The notes below the pieces were generated by a model. That model was not told where the DNA came from. It did no database searches and saw only the letters and a list, made by a program, of their open reading frames with translations. Of a stretch of DNA of 64,000 nucleotides, positions 11,258 to 23,380 are shown in pieces; the first letter of the stretch is position 1; each line of letters opens with the position of its first letter. Source of the DNA: Tipula vernalis (taxonomy: Eukaryota > Arthropoda > Insecta > Diptera > Tipulidae); NCBI GenBank assembly GCA_958295665.1, contig OY282560.1, positions 55,366,333 to 55,430,332 on the forward strand. Reading direction: 5' to 3'. The translations under genes and the position numbers were made by a program.

Positions 11258-13039
11258 TCAACCGAATATTGATAGTAGAGGTTTATGGTCGGTTTGTAAA
11301 ATGAATTTTCGGCCATAAATCATCCGATGAAATTTAGTAACTGCGAATATCAAGCCTAATGCTTCTTTCTCGATCTGCCCGTACCCCATCTCGGCTTTCG
11401 TTAGTGACCGAGAAGCATGGCTAATTGCCTTTACCGAACCGTCTTCATACCGGTGATATATGCAAGCACCGATCCCAGTCTGGCATGCATCCGCTGCTAC
11501 CACTATCTGCTGATTTGGGTCATAATGGGAAAGCATGAGATCAGACTTAAGTATTTGTTTGAAACGTTCGAATGATATCTGACAATCACTCGGCCAGTCC
11601 CATTTAGCGTCTTTTTTAAGTAAGGCATCGAATGGGCGTCTTAGCTGATGCATATCTTTGATGAATTTACCGTAGTAATTAATTGCTCCCAGATATGACT
11701 GCAACGTCTGAATGTCCTTTGGTGGAGGCATGCGTGTGATTGCGTCCACTTTCCCTGGATCTGGTCCCGTTCCGTTTTTATCGATAATTCGACCTAGATA
11801 TTTAATGGATTTCATAAAGAAATTACATTTATTGATTTTGATGATGAAGCCAAAATCTTTAATACGCTGAAGTGTTTGGTATAAACGATTTTCGTGCTCT
11901 GCTTCTGTCCTACCATAGACGATTAAATCGTCCATGTACGCTGCTACCCGTTCCAGGCCTTCCACCATAGTGCTCATTATTTGCTGAAATGCACCTGGCG
12001 CAGCTTTGACACCGGGTGGCAGTCGACTAAATTTGAACAACCCACGATGTGTGTTGATTGTAAGCAATTCCCGTGACTTTTCATCGACTTCTACCTGAAG
12101 GAACGCATCACACAAATCTATTTGACTAAAGACTGTGCCATTTGCCAGTTTTGAAAAAATGTCATCGGGTAGCGGTAATGGGAATTGATGAGGCTCGAGT
12201 GCGTCGTTTAGACCTGTTGAATAGTCTGCACAAATTCGAATCCTACCGTTGCTTTTTTTTACACAAACTATTTGTGCGGCCCATTCGGAAAAATCCACTG
12301 GTGTGATGATATCCAGTTGTTGGAGACGATCCAGTTCATAATTTATTTGTGTTAATGCCGCGTACGCCACTGGTCGTTTCGCTCTGAATACTGGTCTTTT
12401 ATTTGGTTTGACGTGCAATGTGACTTGTGTTTTCGTGCACCGTCCGAGAGTATCTTTGAATACATCCGGAAATGATGAAATCAGTGTTGTTATCAGCTGC
12501 TGGTCTGAACTGATGCTGTTAATGGATGAAACGTTGCATATCGATCTGAGCGGCACATCCCAGATGTTGAATTTATCAATCCAATCTATTCCGAATAGAT
12601 TCAGATTGTTATCGCCTGATACAAAATATTTCCCCGTAATTGTAGTGTTTTTGAATTCCATATCACATTGAAATTCCGCTAACAATTCAAGCTGTTGCCC
12701 AGATGCACTTGTTGCTGATTGATTTGTTTTTTCCAATGTAGCCTCACCAATTTCCTGCCAAATTGATTTGGAAATAATGGTAATGTCTGACGCTGTATCC
12801 AGCTGCATATTCACTGAGACATGGTTGATTCTTACATTGATGAATTTGCGCTTTGCAGCCATATCTCCATTCACTGCAAAAATTCCTTTTGATTGTGGCA
12901 CATTTTTATTTTGATTTTTAATATGAGCTTGTTTGCTGTGTTGGGTACTATAACAACCGTTATAACCTTCCTTATGCCCCACCTGTTGGCATTCCCGACA
13001 CCGATGTTGTTTGTATGAACAGTCGGCTGTGAAATGCAT
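11258..13039 (-). pseudogene. Gypsy pol: zinc knuckle, protease, RT, RNase H
   Basis: The 593-codon open part starts inside the zinc-knuckle region (CSYKQHRCRECQQVGHKEG). The aspartic protease has MQLDTASDITI, with Asp-Thr-Ala in place of the more usual DSG/DTG, an acceptable variant. RT motifs are intact: FSQIDLCDAFLQV with the motif A Asp, LPPGVKAAPGAFQ, and AYMDDLIVYG with both motif C aspartates. RNase H begins at VVAADACQTGIGA and reaches TDHKPLLSIFG, where a TGA at 11258-11260 interrupts an otherwise continuous frame. It is the best-preserved pol segment of the window's Gypsy elements. Confidence 0.93.
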
Positions 13040-13745
13040 GCCGCCGCATTTCCAACATGGCTTACTGGGTGCTGATTGGCGTTTGTCCGTGTGATGATTC
13101 GGATAGGGCTTATTTTGGTATTTGTTTTGACTGTTGAAATGTTTTTTCTGATCTGTCCCTGCATTATGATGGTGACAACTGATTTTTGTTGATAAGAATG
13201 ATTGTCTCGATTCTCAATCATTTTTGTGTCTTTTTTGAGGTTAATGAGCTGCTGGGGTTCTGTTATCAACTTCTCTAGTGACATTGTTTTGTCTGCATCG
13301 ATTCTCGACAACAGTTTTGTTCGGATCTCTGCGTCACATGACGACCTTAACCTACTTGTACAAATAAGGCATTTAAACTGATCTGCTGTCAAATTCTTCA
13401 GATCGAAATGCTCGCAATGCCGGTTTATACGGCCCGCGTATGCCAGAAAATCCTCCGAACTTTTCTTCTGCTGCTGTAAACACTCGAATCGTAGATTGAA
13501 CAATGATTTTTTCGGACCGAAAATGTCTTTTAATTTTCCGACAGTTTCGTCAAATGTGAAATCACGAGGGCTTTTCGGTAAAATGTAACCCACGTATTTG
13601 TCATGATTCGATGTGTGTAGTTTACGTAAAAGCAGCCTCGTCTACACTCCATCGTCCAAATTTTCACCATCTACCTTGAACAAATCTTCAAATCTTTCAT
13701 ACCATGTATCGAAATATTTGCCGTCCTCCGGATCATGGTAAAATT
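13040..13745 (-). pseudogene. Gypsy gag, truncated and frame-broken
   Basis: Capsid-type gag recognisable from DGKYFDTWYERFEDLFKV, LLLRKL and KYVGYILPKSPRDFTFDE, followed by a helical region with RFECLQQQKKSSEDF and CLICTSRLRSSCDAEIRTKLL. An in-frame TAG lies near 13640. A frameshift between about 13060 and 13200 puts the CWKCGG zinc knuckle into the pol frame. The N-terminus is missing at the junction near 13745. Whether the gag/pol frame change is partly a natural programmed shift cannot be told from one damaged copy. Confidence 0.82.
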
Positions 13746-13826
13746 AACGGAGCTAACGTTTAATTAAAGCTAACGGAGCCCTCTGGACACCTGGCGACCT
13801 CCAGTTGTAATAAGCCTTACCTGCGT

Positions 13827-14964
13827 ATGCGGATCTCTGCGCAGGCGGACCTTTATTTCTCCGATACTCGTGGGAATCAGATGGAAAGATCGAACAACGA
13901 AAAAACAAAGAGCACCGGCTCTCCTCAAAAGCCGGTATCAGCGAAGGCAGGTACCTCGAACCAGACGGGTGGGGCCTCTAAGGTTGCAAAGGTAGTTGAC
14001 TCTAGCGCAAAAGTCCCGGGAGTTAGCGGTACTAACGCAGCACAGGGGAGTGGGACGAGAGACATTCCTCCGGCGAAAGGCGATACAGGAATCGCCGCTC
14101 GGCATTCCGAATTCTCGAGAAGTGGGCTGCGACCACGAGGGGCAGCTTACGGAAGAGCAGAGAACATCAGTAGCTTGGGCAAGGAGCACTGTGGGCTGCG
14201 CTGGCTCGGAAAGGGACCATGTGTCGAAAAGACAGCGGTCCCAGGACGAGATGGAAGTAGTCAACAGCAAGCGGGCCAAGTTGGTGACTGACACGAAGTC
14301 GAGCTCCAACTCAGGGACAAAGCTGTTCAGCGATGTCTTGAGGGAGCATGTGTTGATGCTAGCCGTCATTGACGAAAGTCAAGAAAATGGGAGCATCACG
14401 GCCGAAAAATGGAGGTTGGTGTATAATGCACTCAACCTCGTATTTTTAAAGTTCCTGGGTGAAAATCCGGGACCACCCCCATCCTGCAGAGATCCGGGAT
14501 GGTATCAAGGGCGTGTGAAGATGACTGCATGCTTGGACTCTAGATCTATGGATCTAAATAAAAAGGCTATAGCCAAAGTAGGGGAGGTGTGGCCAGGCCC
14601 AAAGCTTGCGGCAGTTAGTCGGGAGGAAATTCCCAGCAGGCCGAGGGCACGTGTCTGGCTGCCATCCGAACCGGCTAGCCCTGACGAGGCTTTGGAAATC
14701 ATTCAGGCCAGTAACCCGAGCCTTCCGACCGGAAATTGGAAGATCGTCAAGCAGGAGGAGGCGAAGGGGGGCTCGAAATTATCAATCATGGTAATAAATA
14801 AGGAGTCCCTTGCCCTCCTTCACAAAACGAATGGATTAATTGACTTCGGTTTCGGGTCAATTACTCTCAACGTTTATAAAAAGGATGGGGCGAAGAGCAT
14901 ACGGGAGGCCAACCTAAGGATGGTGGCAGCCCGCCGAGGCCTGAAGGGAGTACCAGCAGCATAG
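13827..14964 (+). pseudogene. ORF1 (gag-like) of I/LOA-group element, copy 1
   Basis: Basic and Ser-rich N-terminus, then a frame from 13996 to 14964 that includes HVSKRQRSQDEMEV, a helical stretch around NALNLVFLKFL, and a folded block DPGWYQGRVKMT...WPGPKLAAV...RPRARVWLPSEPA...NWKIVKQEE. Copy 2 on the minus strand (around 45450-45880) shows the same block order, including an RPGW start, a PW(G)...QL motif, PRARI and an NWRVIRRE block, which supports this as a shared ORF1 domain. Two overlapping frames at 13827-14291 and 13996 onward suggest a frameshift in the N-terminal part. No CCHC knuckle is visible. Confidence 0.75.
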
Positions 14965-15234
14965 GGGTAGAAGATGAGGGTATGGGGGAGAGTGAAGCCG
15001 GCGACCTCGGTCGGGCAATGCCTCCCTTGAAGGATAAGCAGGGGCACATAAGCGAAGGAGCTGGTGTACCGATAGATGAGAATGTCGGCATCCCGGCCAA
15101 ACGGGGGGCACTGACAAGTCCTCTATAGAGGGTATGAGGTTTAGCGAGATGGGCGGATCCAGCGCATCCCAAAATACCAAGAAATAATATTCCTGCGGTA
15201 GCAGGAATATACCATAGAAATAGGTAGAGGTTAA

Positions 15235-18200
15235 ATGGTTATGATTAAGATAACACAAATAACCCTTCACCATTCTAAGGCTGCTTCGGCAGCTCTACTC
15301 CTCAGGCTGGCTAGTTCAGGTGAGGATGTGATACTAATCCAAGAACCTTGGATTAACAACAACAGGATCTGTGGCCTCAGAACCAAGGGGTATAAAATTA
15401 TATCCTCTAGTAAGTCTGGGAAGATCAGATCTTGTATTCTTGGAAAAAATAATATTAAACTTTTCCTTTTCTCTCAATACAGCAATGGTGACACTACTGC
15501 AGTTAGCCTGGAAGTAGGCACTTGTAGATTCTGGCTAGTTTCAGCCTACATGAACCGGAAGAAGGAGGTTCCTCCGGATAACCTGGAGGAGCTGATCCGT
15601 AAAGCGGAACAATCAAAGGTAGGTGTGGTACTGGGAGTTGATGCTAATGCGCATCACACTATCTGGGGAAGCACGGACATTAATGAAAGGGATGAGTCGC
15701 TTTTTGATTATTTGATGAGTACTAACCTTTCAGTGTGTAATATTGGGCGGTAACTCACATTTATTACTAGTAACAGGCAGGAGGTTCTAGACGTGACCCT
15801 TGCCTCAAATAATATTCTTCATATGGTTAAAAATTGGAGGGTGGATAAGGAACACTACTTTTCTGATCATCGATATTTAACCTATAACCTCAAAATTCAC
15901 CCTGCTACCCGGGAAGCCTTCAGGAACCCTAGAAGGACCAACTGGAGCAAATATGGGGATTATTGGAGGAAATGTTACCGACGAGGGCTATGAAGCCCCC
16001 ACCGACCGTTGGGGAGCTGGAGGACATGATGGCTAGCGTTACTGGCGCATGCAACCGATCCTTTCGCGCTGCCTGCCCACTGGCTAAGCCTAGGGGTAGG
16101 CAAAAACCAGTATGGTGGTCCAGGGAACTGGGAACCTATCGTAAGGCTTGTAGGACAGCTTTTAATAGAGCCAAAAATACAAGGGAAGCTCAGGATTGGG
16201 ACTTCTATAAGGAGAAACTCGGAATTTGGAAGAAAGAATTAAGAAAGGCACAAAGGAGGTCTTGGAGAATCTTCTGTGATAATATGGAAGAGGTATCCGA
16301 AACCTCCCGCCTTAGGAAGATTCTTTCCGAAAAGTACATCTAGTCCCAGTTTTTTGATAAAACCGGACGGATCTTGGACAGCTTCTAGTGGAGAATCACT
16401 GGAGCTTCTCTTCGAGACACACTTCCCAGGGAGCTTTGAAGACCTGTTGGTGCGTAGCAATCATCAGGAATCAATGTCAGTAATCACAGAGGATATCGTA
16501 ACCATGAAACGGACCCTATGGGCACTGAGGGGTTTTAAACCATTTCAATCGGCTGTTCCGGATCCAATTATACCAGCTGAACTTCAAAACAACTCAGTAA
16601 TTATTCTTCCCTACCTGGAAGCTATATTCAAAGGGTGTTTGAAGCTGGGCTATATTAATAGGTACTGGACGGAGGTCAATGTGGTGTTTATACCGAAAGC
16701 GGGGAAAAGCTCACATGTCTATCCTAAGGACCTAAGACTAATAACTCTATCATCCTTTCTTTTGAAAACCTTGGAAATGCTGCTGGATGTATATATCAGA
16801 GATAAAATAGGTGCTAGGAAGTGGGCATCGTCTCAGCATGCGTACACAAAGGGTAGATCTGTGGACACTGCTCTGCACGCCTTGGTGTCTACGATTGAGA
16901 AATCGATTAATTCGAAGGAATTCTGTTTGGTGGCCTTCTTGGTTATAGAAGGCGCCTATAATAATGTGAAAGCGGAGGCAATCAAGGAGGGATTGTCATT
17001 TTTGTAGGTGGACGTTCCTCTGATAGGGTTAATCAATTATATGCTGGGAAGCAGGATGGTTAGCTCGAAGTTGGGGGACTCCACCATCAAGAGGCGAGTA
17101 ACTAGGGGAACTCCGCAGGGGGAAGTTCTGTCTCCTCTTCTCTGGAACATAGTGGTAAACGGGTTACTACTTGAATTGGAGAGAGAGGGTATTGAAGTTA
17201 TCGCTTACGCAGATGACGTAGCTTTAGCTGTTACCGGGAAATTCCTGGGCACGATTGTAGAAGTAATGCAGAATGCGCTTACCATCGTTACGAAATGGGC
17301 TGGCAAATGTGGACTTGGTATTAACCCGTCCAAGACAGAGCTGGTACTCTTTACTAAGAAATACAAAATCCCGGTAGTTGTGCCTCCTACCTTAAATGGC
17401 ACGAGACTTGCTTTTACTGATAGAGCTAGATATCTGGGCATTATCATGGACAGTAAGCTTAGTTGGAAGTCCAATATGTTGGAGAGAATAAACAAAGCTA
17501 CTATTGCTTTGTACTCCTGTAGGAACGCCATTGGTCATAGATGGGGTCTGAAGCCGGAGCTGGTACACTGGCTCTACACCGCTGTAGTGAGACCTGTACT
17601 CATGTACGGGGTGGATGTTTGGTGGCCAGCTCTGGACAAGGTAACTTACAAAAGTAAGATTGAGAGAGTGCAAAGAACGGCCTGTATGCTTGTTAGCGGA
17701 GCATTGAGGTCGACACCGACAAGTGCCTTAGAGGTTATGTTGCACCTTCTTCCGGACATTTTTGGCACACAGATGTCGGCAAATATGGCTGTACGACTTG
17801 CAGCCGTCTCTCAGTGGAGATGTCTTTGTATAGGACACTCTACTATTGTCAGATCGTTGAAGGATGAGCTGGCGAATCTTGACTACATTAAACCTACTCT
17901 ACGCTTCGAGAAGCGATTTCGGACCTCCTTCCCTTCAACGGAATCCTGGAGGGATAGACCGTTATCGGAAACCGAAGCGTTGCAATTCTTCACAGATGGC
18001 TCCAAGCTAGACGGCAAAGTAGGAGCTGGAGTATTCTGTGACAAATTAAATGTAAACATTTCTATCCGTCTCCCTGATTACTGCAGCGTGTACCAAGCTG
18101 AAGTCGTAGCGATTGAGGAGGTCATGACGTGGTTGAAGCATAATGTGTTATCCTCAGACGATATCACAATCTATGTGGACAGTCAAGCGGCGATCCGGTC

Positions 18201-18822
18201 GTTAGAATCGGTGTCCTTGGCGTCACGGGTGGCGTTGAGTTGTCACTCAGCTCTAAATGAGATGGGGGAGCATTTAAATATCCAGGTAGTCTAGGTCCCA
18301 GGTCACTCGGGCGTCATGGGGAACTGTAGGGCACAAGAACTTGCAAAGCATGGTACGACTCTCCAGCTGCAATCGGAAAAAGCAAGTCTGGGGAGGCCTA
18401 TCACAGCGCTGAGACAAGCACTTGGGTAGCAGGCGCTATCCTCAGCGGGGGAAAGGTGGTCTAACACCCTCACCTGTAGAGTTGCAAGACAAGTTTGGCC
18501 AAAAATGGACTTGGGGCGCACTAGGGTATTAATATCCTTACGCAGACGTGAATTAAGAACGGTCGTAGGAATTCTCACGGGACACTGCCTTTTTGGAGAA
18601 CATGCAAGAAGGCTGGGTCTGGAGGCTAATGACTTCTGCAGAAGCTGCTTGGACGCAGAGGAGGAAGAGACGTTGGTCCACTTCCTTTGCTCGTGTCCAG
18701 CATTGGCTCTCAGAAGGCACAAACACTTAGGTAAGTTCAAGATGGGCTGCCTCTCGGATCTCGAAAACAGTAAAGTGCGGGACGTCTTACGCTACATAAG
18801 TAGCTCGAAATGGTTCCAATAG
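15235..18822 (+). pseudogene. ORF2 of I/LOA-group element, copy 1 (EN-RT-RNH-ZnF)
   Basis: Endonuclease: ITLHHSKAASAAL, LIQEPWI and GVDANAHHTIWGS, with the SDH motif at 15860-15870. RT: TEVNVVFIPKAGK, HAYTKGRSVDTA, TRGTPQGEVLSPLLWN and AYADDVAL. RNase H: FTDGSKLDGKVGAG, then AEVVAIE, YVDSQAA and VPGHSGVMGN. A CCHC-type end (CRSCLDAEEEETLVHFLCSC) closes the protein. Disablements: TAA at 15751, frameshifts near 15960 and 16280, TAG at 17005, TAG near 18292 and TAG near 18427. Motif A reads AFLVIEGAYNNV, with Val where the catalytic Asp belongs. The start at 15235 is the first ATG before the endonuclease. Confidence 0.92.
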
Positions 18823-18915
18823 GGGTAAAAGGGGATACATCCTGTGGTATCACAATGGACCGTCACCGGTCTAAGTGTGCGTAAGCAGCCACTCCAACCT
18901 AACCTAACCCTAGGT

Positions 18916-21720
18916 TTTTTTACTGTAGAATAGTTTGTACATATATAAATAAATAAAGACACGGTATAAATCTGCTGTAAAATCTGCTATACGGCTGTAT
19001 GCGTTAATTTGATTTGCGAATATCAAAATGTGAGTCGTTTCCTGTAGAAATAATTGTTAAACGCAATGCTGCCTAATTCGGCTGAAAATCAAATATTTTA
19101 ACTACTCGATGATATATTGATTATAGTTATCATATCCGTCTAACACGCTGACTAAAATTGGTACGATCCCGGGCAGTATCAATTTGATTCATAAATAAAA
19201 TCTCATGAGGTGATCAGAACTTCGGTCCGGAAAATTACGTGCATACGTGATCTCAAGTCAATTCAATTTAATCTTCAACTCAACTCATAAATCAATCCGT
19301 AACTGAATCCCCCAATCTCGAATTTTAATATAACTTGATCCCAATCTTAAACCTCGACTCAAGCTTGAACTCAAGGCCCTCAAAATAGTCTGAAAATGGA
19401 TGCATACTCAAATCAACTCAAAGTAACCTTCAACTCTATTCCAACTGTCAACTCGATTAATGAACCACATACTCTGTTCGTTGTGATTAGTGTTAATAAA
19501 TCAATCCTTGCTATGCCGTCTCTATGGTATCCATGTTTATGGAAACCTAAATCGTTGGCACATATACCTGAATGGTTTACATAAGAATACTGCTATTAGT
19601 CAAATACTGCTATTGGTTGGACCTCGAAAATGTGTGTGACGACATTCCAGCCCCTTGGTATCTTTTTTCCGCTAAAACTCAGTCAACCGGTGCATTCTCT
19701 ATAGAGTTTTTATACTTCAAAATAAGTTATGCTCTGGCCTGGTTATATGTATTTGCCAAAATATACCAATTCATATAAATAGTATTCCACTTTCCAACCA
19801 AAACAGAAAATACAGAAATTTAGGTCTCATCATTATAATTTTACATGATCAATGTATTTGATTGTACTCAATTTGGCTAAAAATAATTTCGATGATGAAA
19901 AATTTACATTTATTTGATCTTTAAAAACAAAAACCAAAAAAAAATCTCATTTGATCTTAGAGCATATAACGTAGTATGTACATAAGAAATCATTACATCA
20001 TTACTCAGCAAAAATGAAAGCAACTCAATGTGGTTTCTCTCTCAAATTGATTTCTATTTAGGGATTTGATTAGCGCGCATAGTATATTATATAAGAGTGT
20101 TAGATACAAATGGTGTGGGAATATTTACCAATGCATGCAATTTCAAGTATTTGGAAAGATCATAAGGCAACACTAAATAAAATGTATAATAATTATTTTA
20201 ATTTATTAAACAAACAAAAAATAAAATCCGAGATCCGAAATTTACTGAGTGATCGCAGTAGTTTTTGGTGCGCTTGATAGATTGGATATTGCGAGATCAA
20301 AAGATCACGAATCAGAATAAATAATTTAACATTTTTTTTTTTTTTTGAAATATAAGAAATTGGTGCTGATCATTGTCATTACTTGTTATATTTGTATATA
20401 AACGATTTAAAGATTAAACATTAACATGAATTTAACTTTTTTTTTTGTTGATCATTGTTGATCAATAAATATTCATCAAACGAAATGTCGATCAAATATT
20501 TTTGATTTCTTTTACCTTAAGTATTTTTTTAATGATTTTGACATCAATTATAACTTCTTATTACATATAAAAAACCAAAAAAATTTCTTATCGATCATCT
20601 ATATATCAATATCAATCTAGGGTTAAAATTGAAAATATATTTTGTATATTATACCTTTATCATCACCTGTCTTTAGACATAAAACGAAAATAGTTGACCA
20701 CCATGAATCAAGCAAACGAATTTTATTTGAATATTAGAAACACATTTAAATGTATAACTTCTGGTTTAATCGTGGTTCTTGGATCGAGAACAACTTGATT
20801 TATTTTACCGTATTTAGATGATCGAGTTGATTAGAATTATTTTTTATTTTTTTTTTACAGTATTTTCACCTGTTTCATATGAATACCATAAATCTTAATT
20901 AATTAGATTTTAAACGGATATGTTGCACGTTTATAATATACGTACGTACCTGTAGTTAATTAAGCTCGCAACTAGTTTGTTGTACTCTCGTATCTTGCGC
21001 GCACATATGCACATAGTATTGTAGTATACACAAGAATTTTCCTCCACCTTCAGCAATTATCGCATAAATTAAAGTTCATTGAATTGCAATATGCAACGGA
21101 GTAATAAAAAAAGAAAATAAATTTTTTTTAAGCCGCGGACCATAAATTACATACCTTTCAGCACCTTTGATTAATAATAATACAGTAAATCATTTTTTAT
21201 CATTTTTTTGTGTGTGTAAAAACTTTGAATTTTTGGTTTTTTGTGTTTTTAAAACAAAGCAATGAAAAAATTAACTTCATGTATGCAGGTAATGAATTTA
21301 AAGAAATCCCGAAAATACCCAACCATAAAAATCTTTGTTTTAAACGTACGATTGTGTACGAAATGAATTAAATTCCATACCTTTTCGGATCAAAATAAAA
21401 AAAAAATAAAAAAAATCTGCAGTTTCGGTTTGGAAATTAATCGAAGTTGTATTTGATCTCGTTATGCCGCGGTTTTGTATTTTTGTTGTTTTTTTTTTTT
21501 TTAATTTTTATTTCTGCCATCAAGAGAAGAAGGAATAGTGAATTGGCAAATAATTGTGAAAAATTCGAGAAGAATTTGATTTTTTTTTAATGAAGTTGAA
21601 TTTTTTTTTTTAGTTTTTTAGTAAAGTGAATGAGAACTCACAGTAAATAATATTTGGACATGACTGCGGTTTTTTTAAAGCAATAAAATCCCTTAGTATA
21701 ATACACATGCAGCTCTCTTA
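18916..21720. other. AT-rich non-coding region without identified genes
   Basis: 19253-19460 is a loose low-complexity stretch built on 'aactcaa' and 'tcaatt' words. 20320-20350, 20870 and 21490-21620 hold long T runs. 'gttgatcattgttgatcaataaat' at about 20448-20472 repeats GATCA motifs. No frame over about 70 codons looks like protein, and no TIR or LTR pair was found. The right edge is fixed by the target duplication of the BEL insertion. Confidence 0.6.
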
Positions 21721-21725
21721 TTCAG
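21721..21725. repeat. Target site duplication of BEL insertion (left copy)
   Basis: 'ttcag' immediately precedes the 5' LTR, and the same five bases follow the 3' LTR at 30749-30753. Five bases is the usual duplication size for BEL/Pao integrases. Confidence 0.88.
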
Positions 21726-21852
21726 TGTTTGGGCTCTACAAACCTTGAACCCAAAATTGGGCAAGCAGCCCAAAAAATAAAATTGTAAATTAAAAAAAAA
21801 TAAATAAAATTCCTGCGAGTTTATTGCTCACCAAGTGGTACTGTCTTGTATA
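21726..21852 (+). mobile_element. 5' LTR of BEL element, internally deleted
   Basis: Starts with the same 43 bases as the 3' LTR (to 'ttgggcaagcag'). It then continues with 'aaaaaataaaatt', which resembles the 3' LTR near 30588, and resumes at 'attcctgcgagtttattgctc', matching the last 50 bp of the 3' LTR. Two internal blocks, about 715 bp and 80 bp, are absent relative to the 3' copy. Confidence 0.88.
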
Positions 21853-21870
21853 TTGGTCCTTCGAGCCGGA
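21853..21870 (+). other. Primer-binding site of BEL element
   Basis: 'ttggtccttcgagccgga' begins directly after the LTR end. The TGGTCCTTCGAGCCGG type is the familiar tRNA primer site of BEL/Pao elements. Its position fixes the 5' LTR end at 21852. Confidence 0.88.
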
Positions 21871-23104
21871 TAGGCAGTTCTTTCTAAGGTAAATACAAAC
21901 GGCAACACGTGTGGCGATTAGAATTTGGTGATGTATAAATTGTGTCATTAACTTTAGCAGTATTAGTTTAAGAGGCGTCGTTGGTAAAAACGAAATTTGT
22001 TCGCGAGTGTTTGTGTAAACTGGGTGTAACTTTCTGTAGCGTGGGTTAGATCATTCTCGAATAAACATAGTTTGTACCGATGTGAACTTGGCCCGGAAAA
22101 CCATCCCGAAAAAAAACCTTTCCAAAAAAATTATGTGTGTCCTCGCTAAATTTATAAAAAAAAGCCTTACAGCACGAAAATTAATATTTTATTACGTACA
22201 AAGAAAATAACACTTCATCCCGAAAAATATTATTTTTATTTTTACCCGTACTAATGTATTCATTTCATATAAATATCTATTTTGTAGAAACTAAAGAAGT
22301 GTTTAAAGAAATAAATTATTTTATTAAATTTTTTAATGTTCGATTTTATAATTTTGTAATTATTAATATTGTAAAGTAAACCACGTATACCATCATTTAG
22401 ACGATAAATTAATTCATTTATTTTTGGGTTTATTTCTGGTTTCAGTTTGATTTCAGATTTTTTTGTCAAAATTCAAAACATTATACCTACAATACAAAAA
22501 TAGTTACAAAAATTGCTGCGAGTACCTTCAATCGACTCGTACTTGTTAAAGCTAATCGAAACGAAATTACGTCGGTGGCATTTCTCAACCAGGTGGAACT
22601 AAGAATTTATGGCCGTTTGATTTGGACAAAAGACAATTTTTTTTGTTAAATTTATAAGTGATTTTGCTTCTATACCGCCGATCACACTGTATGCTCCAAA
22701 CATCGGCAAATTATTGCCACCGCCATTATTGCGAAGAAAGCTTAATCTGATACCGGATCAAATTCAAAGGAAAAACTTTTAGTTGGAAAAACATGCTAAA
22801 TTTAAAACTAAACTTGGTTCATTATAATTTAGGCATTATTAATCAAAACATGAATATTAAAATTTAATATAAAATTGTTGAAACACTGAAGTGAATTGTT
22901 TAAATAGTATTGTATTTCATCCATTATATCAGAGCCTTCTAGAGTATAAAGCCATAATCTTAATGACGTATTTTTTAGAAGCTTTTTAGTGGTATAACTG
23001 TTCACTGATTTCCAATGAGTGTGAAGTTTATGCTAAAAAAAAATAACAAAAAATTACACTGTTAAATTAGCTATTTTCCAATTGGAATTTAAATTATATG
23101 AAAA

Positions 23105-23380
23105 TTTAAATTTTTTGTAATTTTGGATTTTTCGTACCACCAAACAGATTCTTTTCATCCTTTTCAGATAGCTGGACCATCTGTTTATATCGTTAACCAA
23201 AAGCATCCAATTGTGTTGAAGATTACTATATTTCAGATAATTTAAAAGTTGACTGAATTTTGATGGTTTAAATAATTAATTAGCGCCGATCCTGGAAATG
23301 TCACGAAGGCCCCGCACATTTCTTAGAATAGCTAAGCCATATAGCGATCAATGTCACTGTACAGCACACACACTTTCCTT
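23105..23380. repeat. Diverged outlying copies of the 161-bp repeat
   Basis: 'gatcctggaaatgtcacgaaggcc' with a following 'cttagaatagctaagccatatag', and an upstream 'tagctggaccatctg', resemble the 161-bp monomer block 'gatcacagagatgtccacaaggtcttgcc...ggataacttgaccatatgccag'. They lie about 0.7 kb left of the main array and are much more diverged. Alignment by eye only. Confidence 0.55.

Larger units (their letters stand above)
9925..13745 (-). mobile_element. Ty3/Gypsy (Mag-like) retrotransposon, 5'-truncated
   Basis: Minus-strand order is gag capsid, zinc knuckles, protease, RT, RNase H, integrase, C-terminal domain, polypurine tract, LTR. The very short LTR, the zinc knuckles continuous with pol, and the RT block AYMDDLIVYG suggest the Mag lineage, though the lineage call is an inference. 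The 5' LTR, leader and gag N-terminus are absent; the element ends where the plus-strand non-LTR element begins. It is inactive: stops lie in gag and pol, frameshifts are present, and the integrase has a large internal deletion. Confidence 0.88.
13746..18915 (+). mobile_element. Non-LTR retrotransposon, I/LOA group, copy 1
   Basis: Two-ORF non-LTR element with apurinic endonuclease, RT, RNase H and a C-terminal zinc finger, so it belongs to the I-superfamily (I/LOA/R1-type) rather than Jockey or CR1. The 5' part contains a repeated 'taacggagc' and starts within a few bases of the truncated Gypsy gag. The 3' end, after the ORF2 stop, is 'ggggtaaaagggg...gcagccactccaacctaacctaaccc', a short CCTAA-type tail. 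The target duplication was not identified. Base composition is clearly less AT-rich than the flanks. It is inactive through several stops and frameshifts. Confidence 0.88.

Noticed and set aside
22260..22469. Lys/Asn/Ile-rich 69-codon gene
   Set aside because: Composition reflects AT-rich DNA inside the nested transposon.
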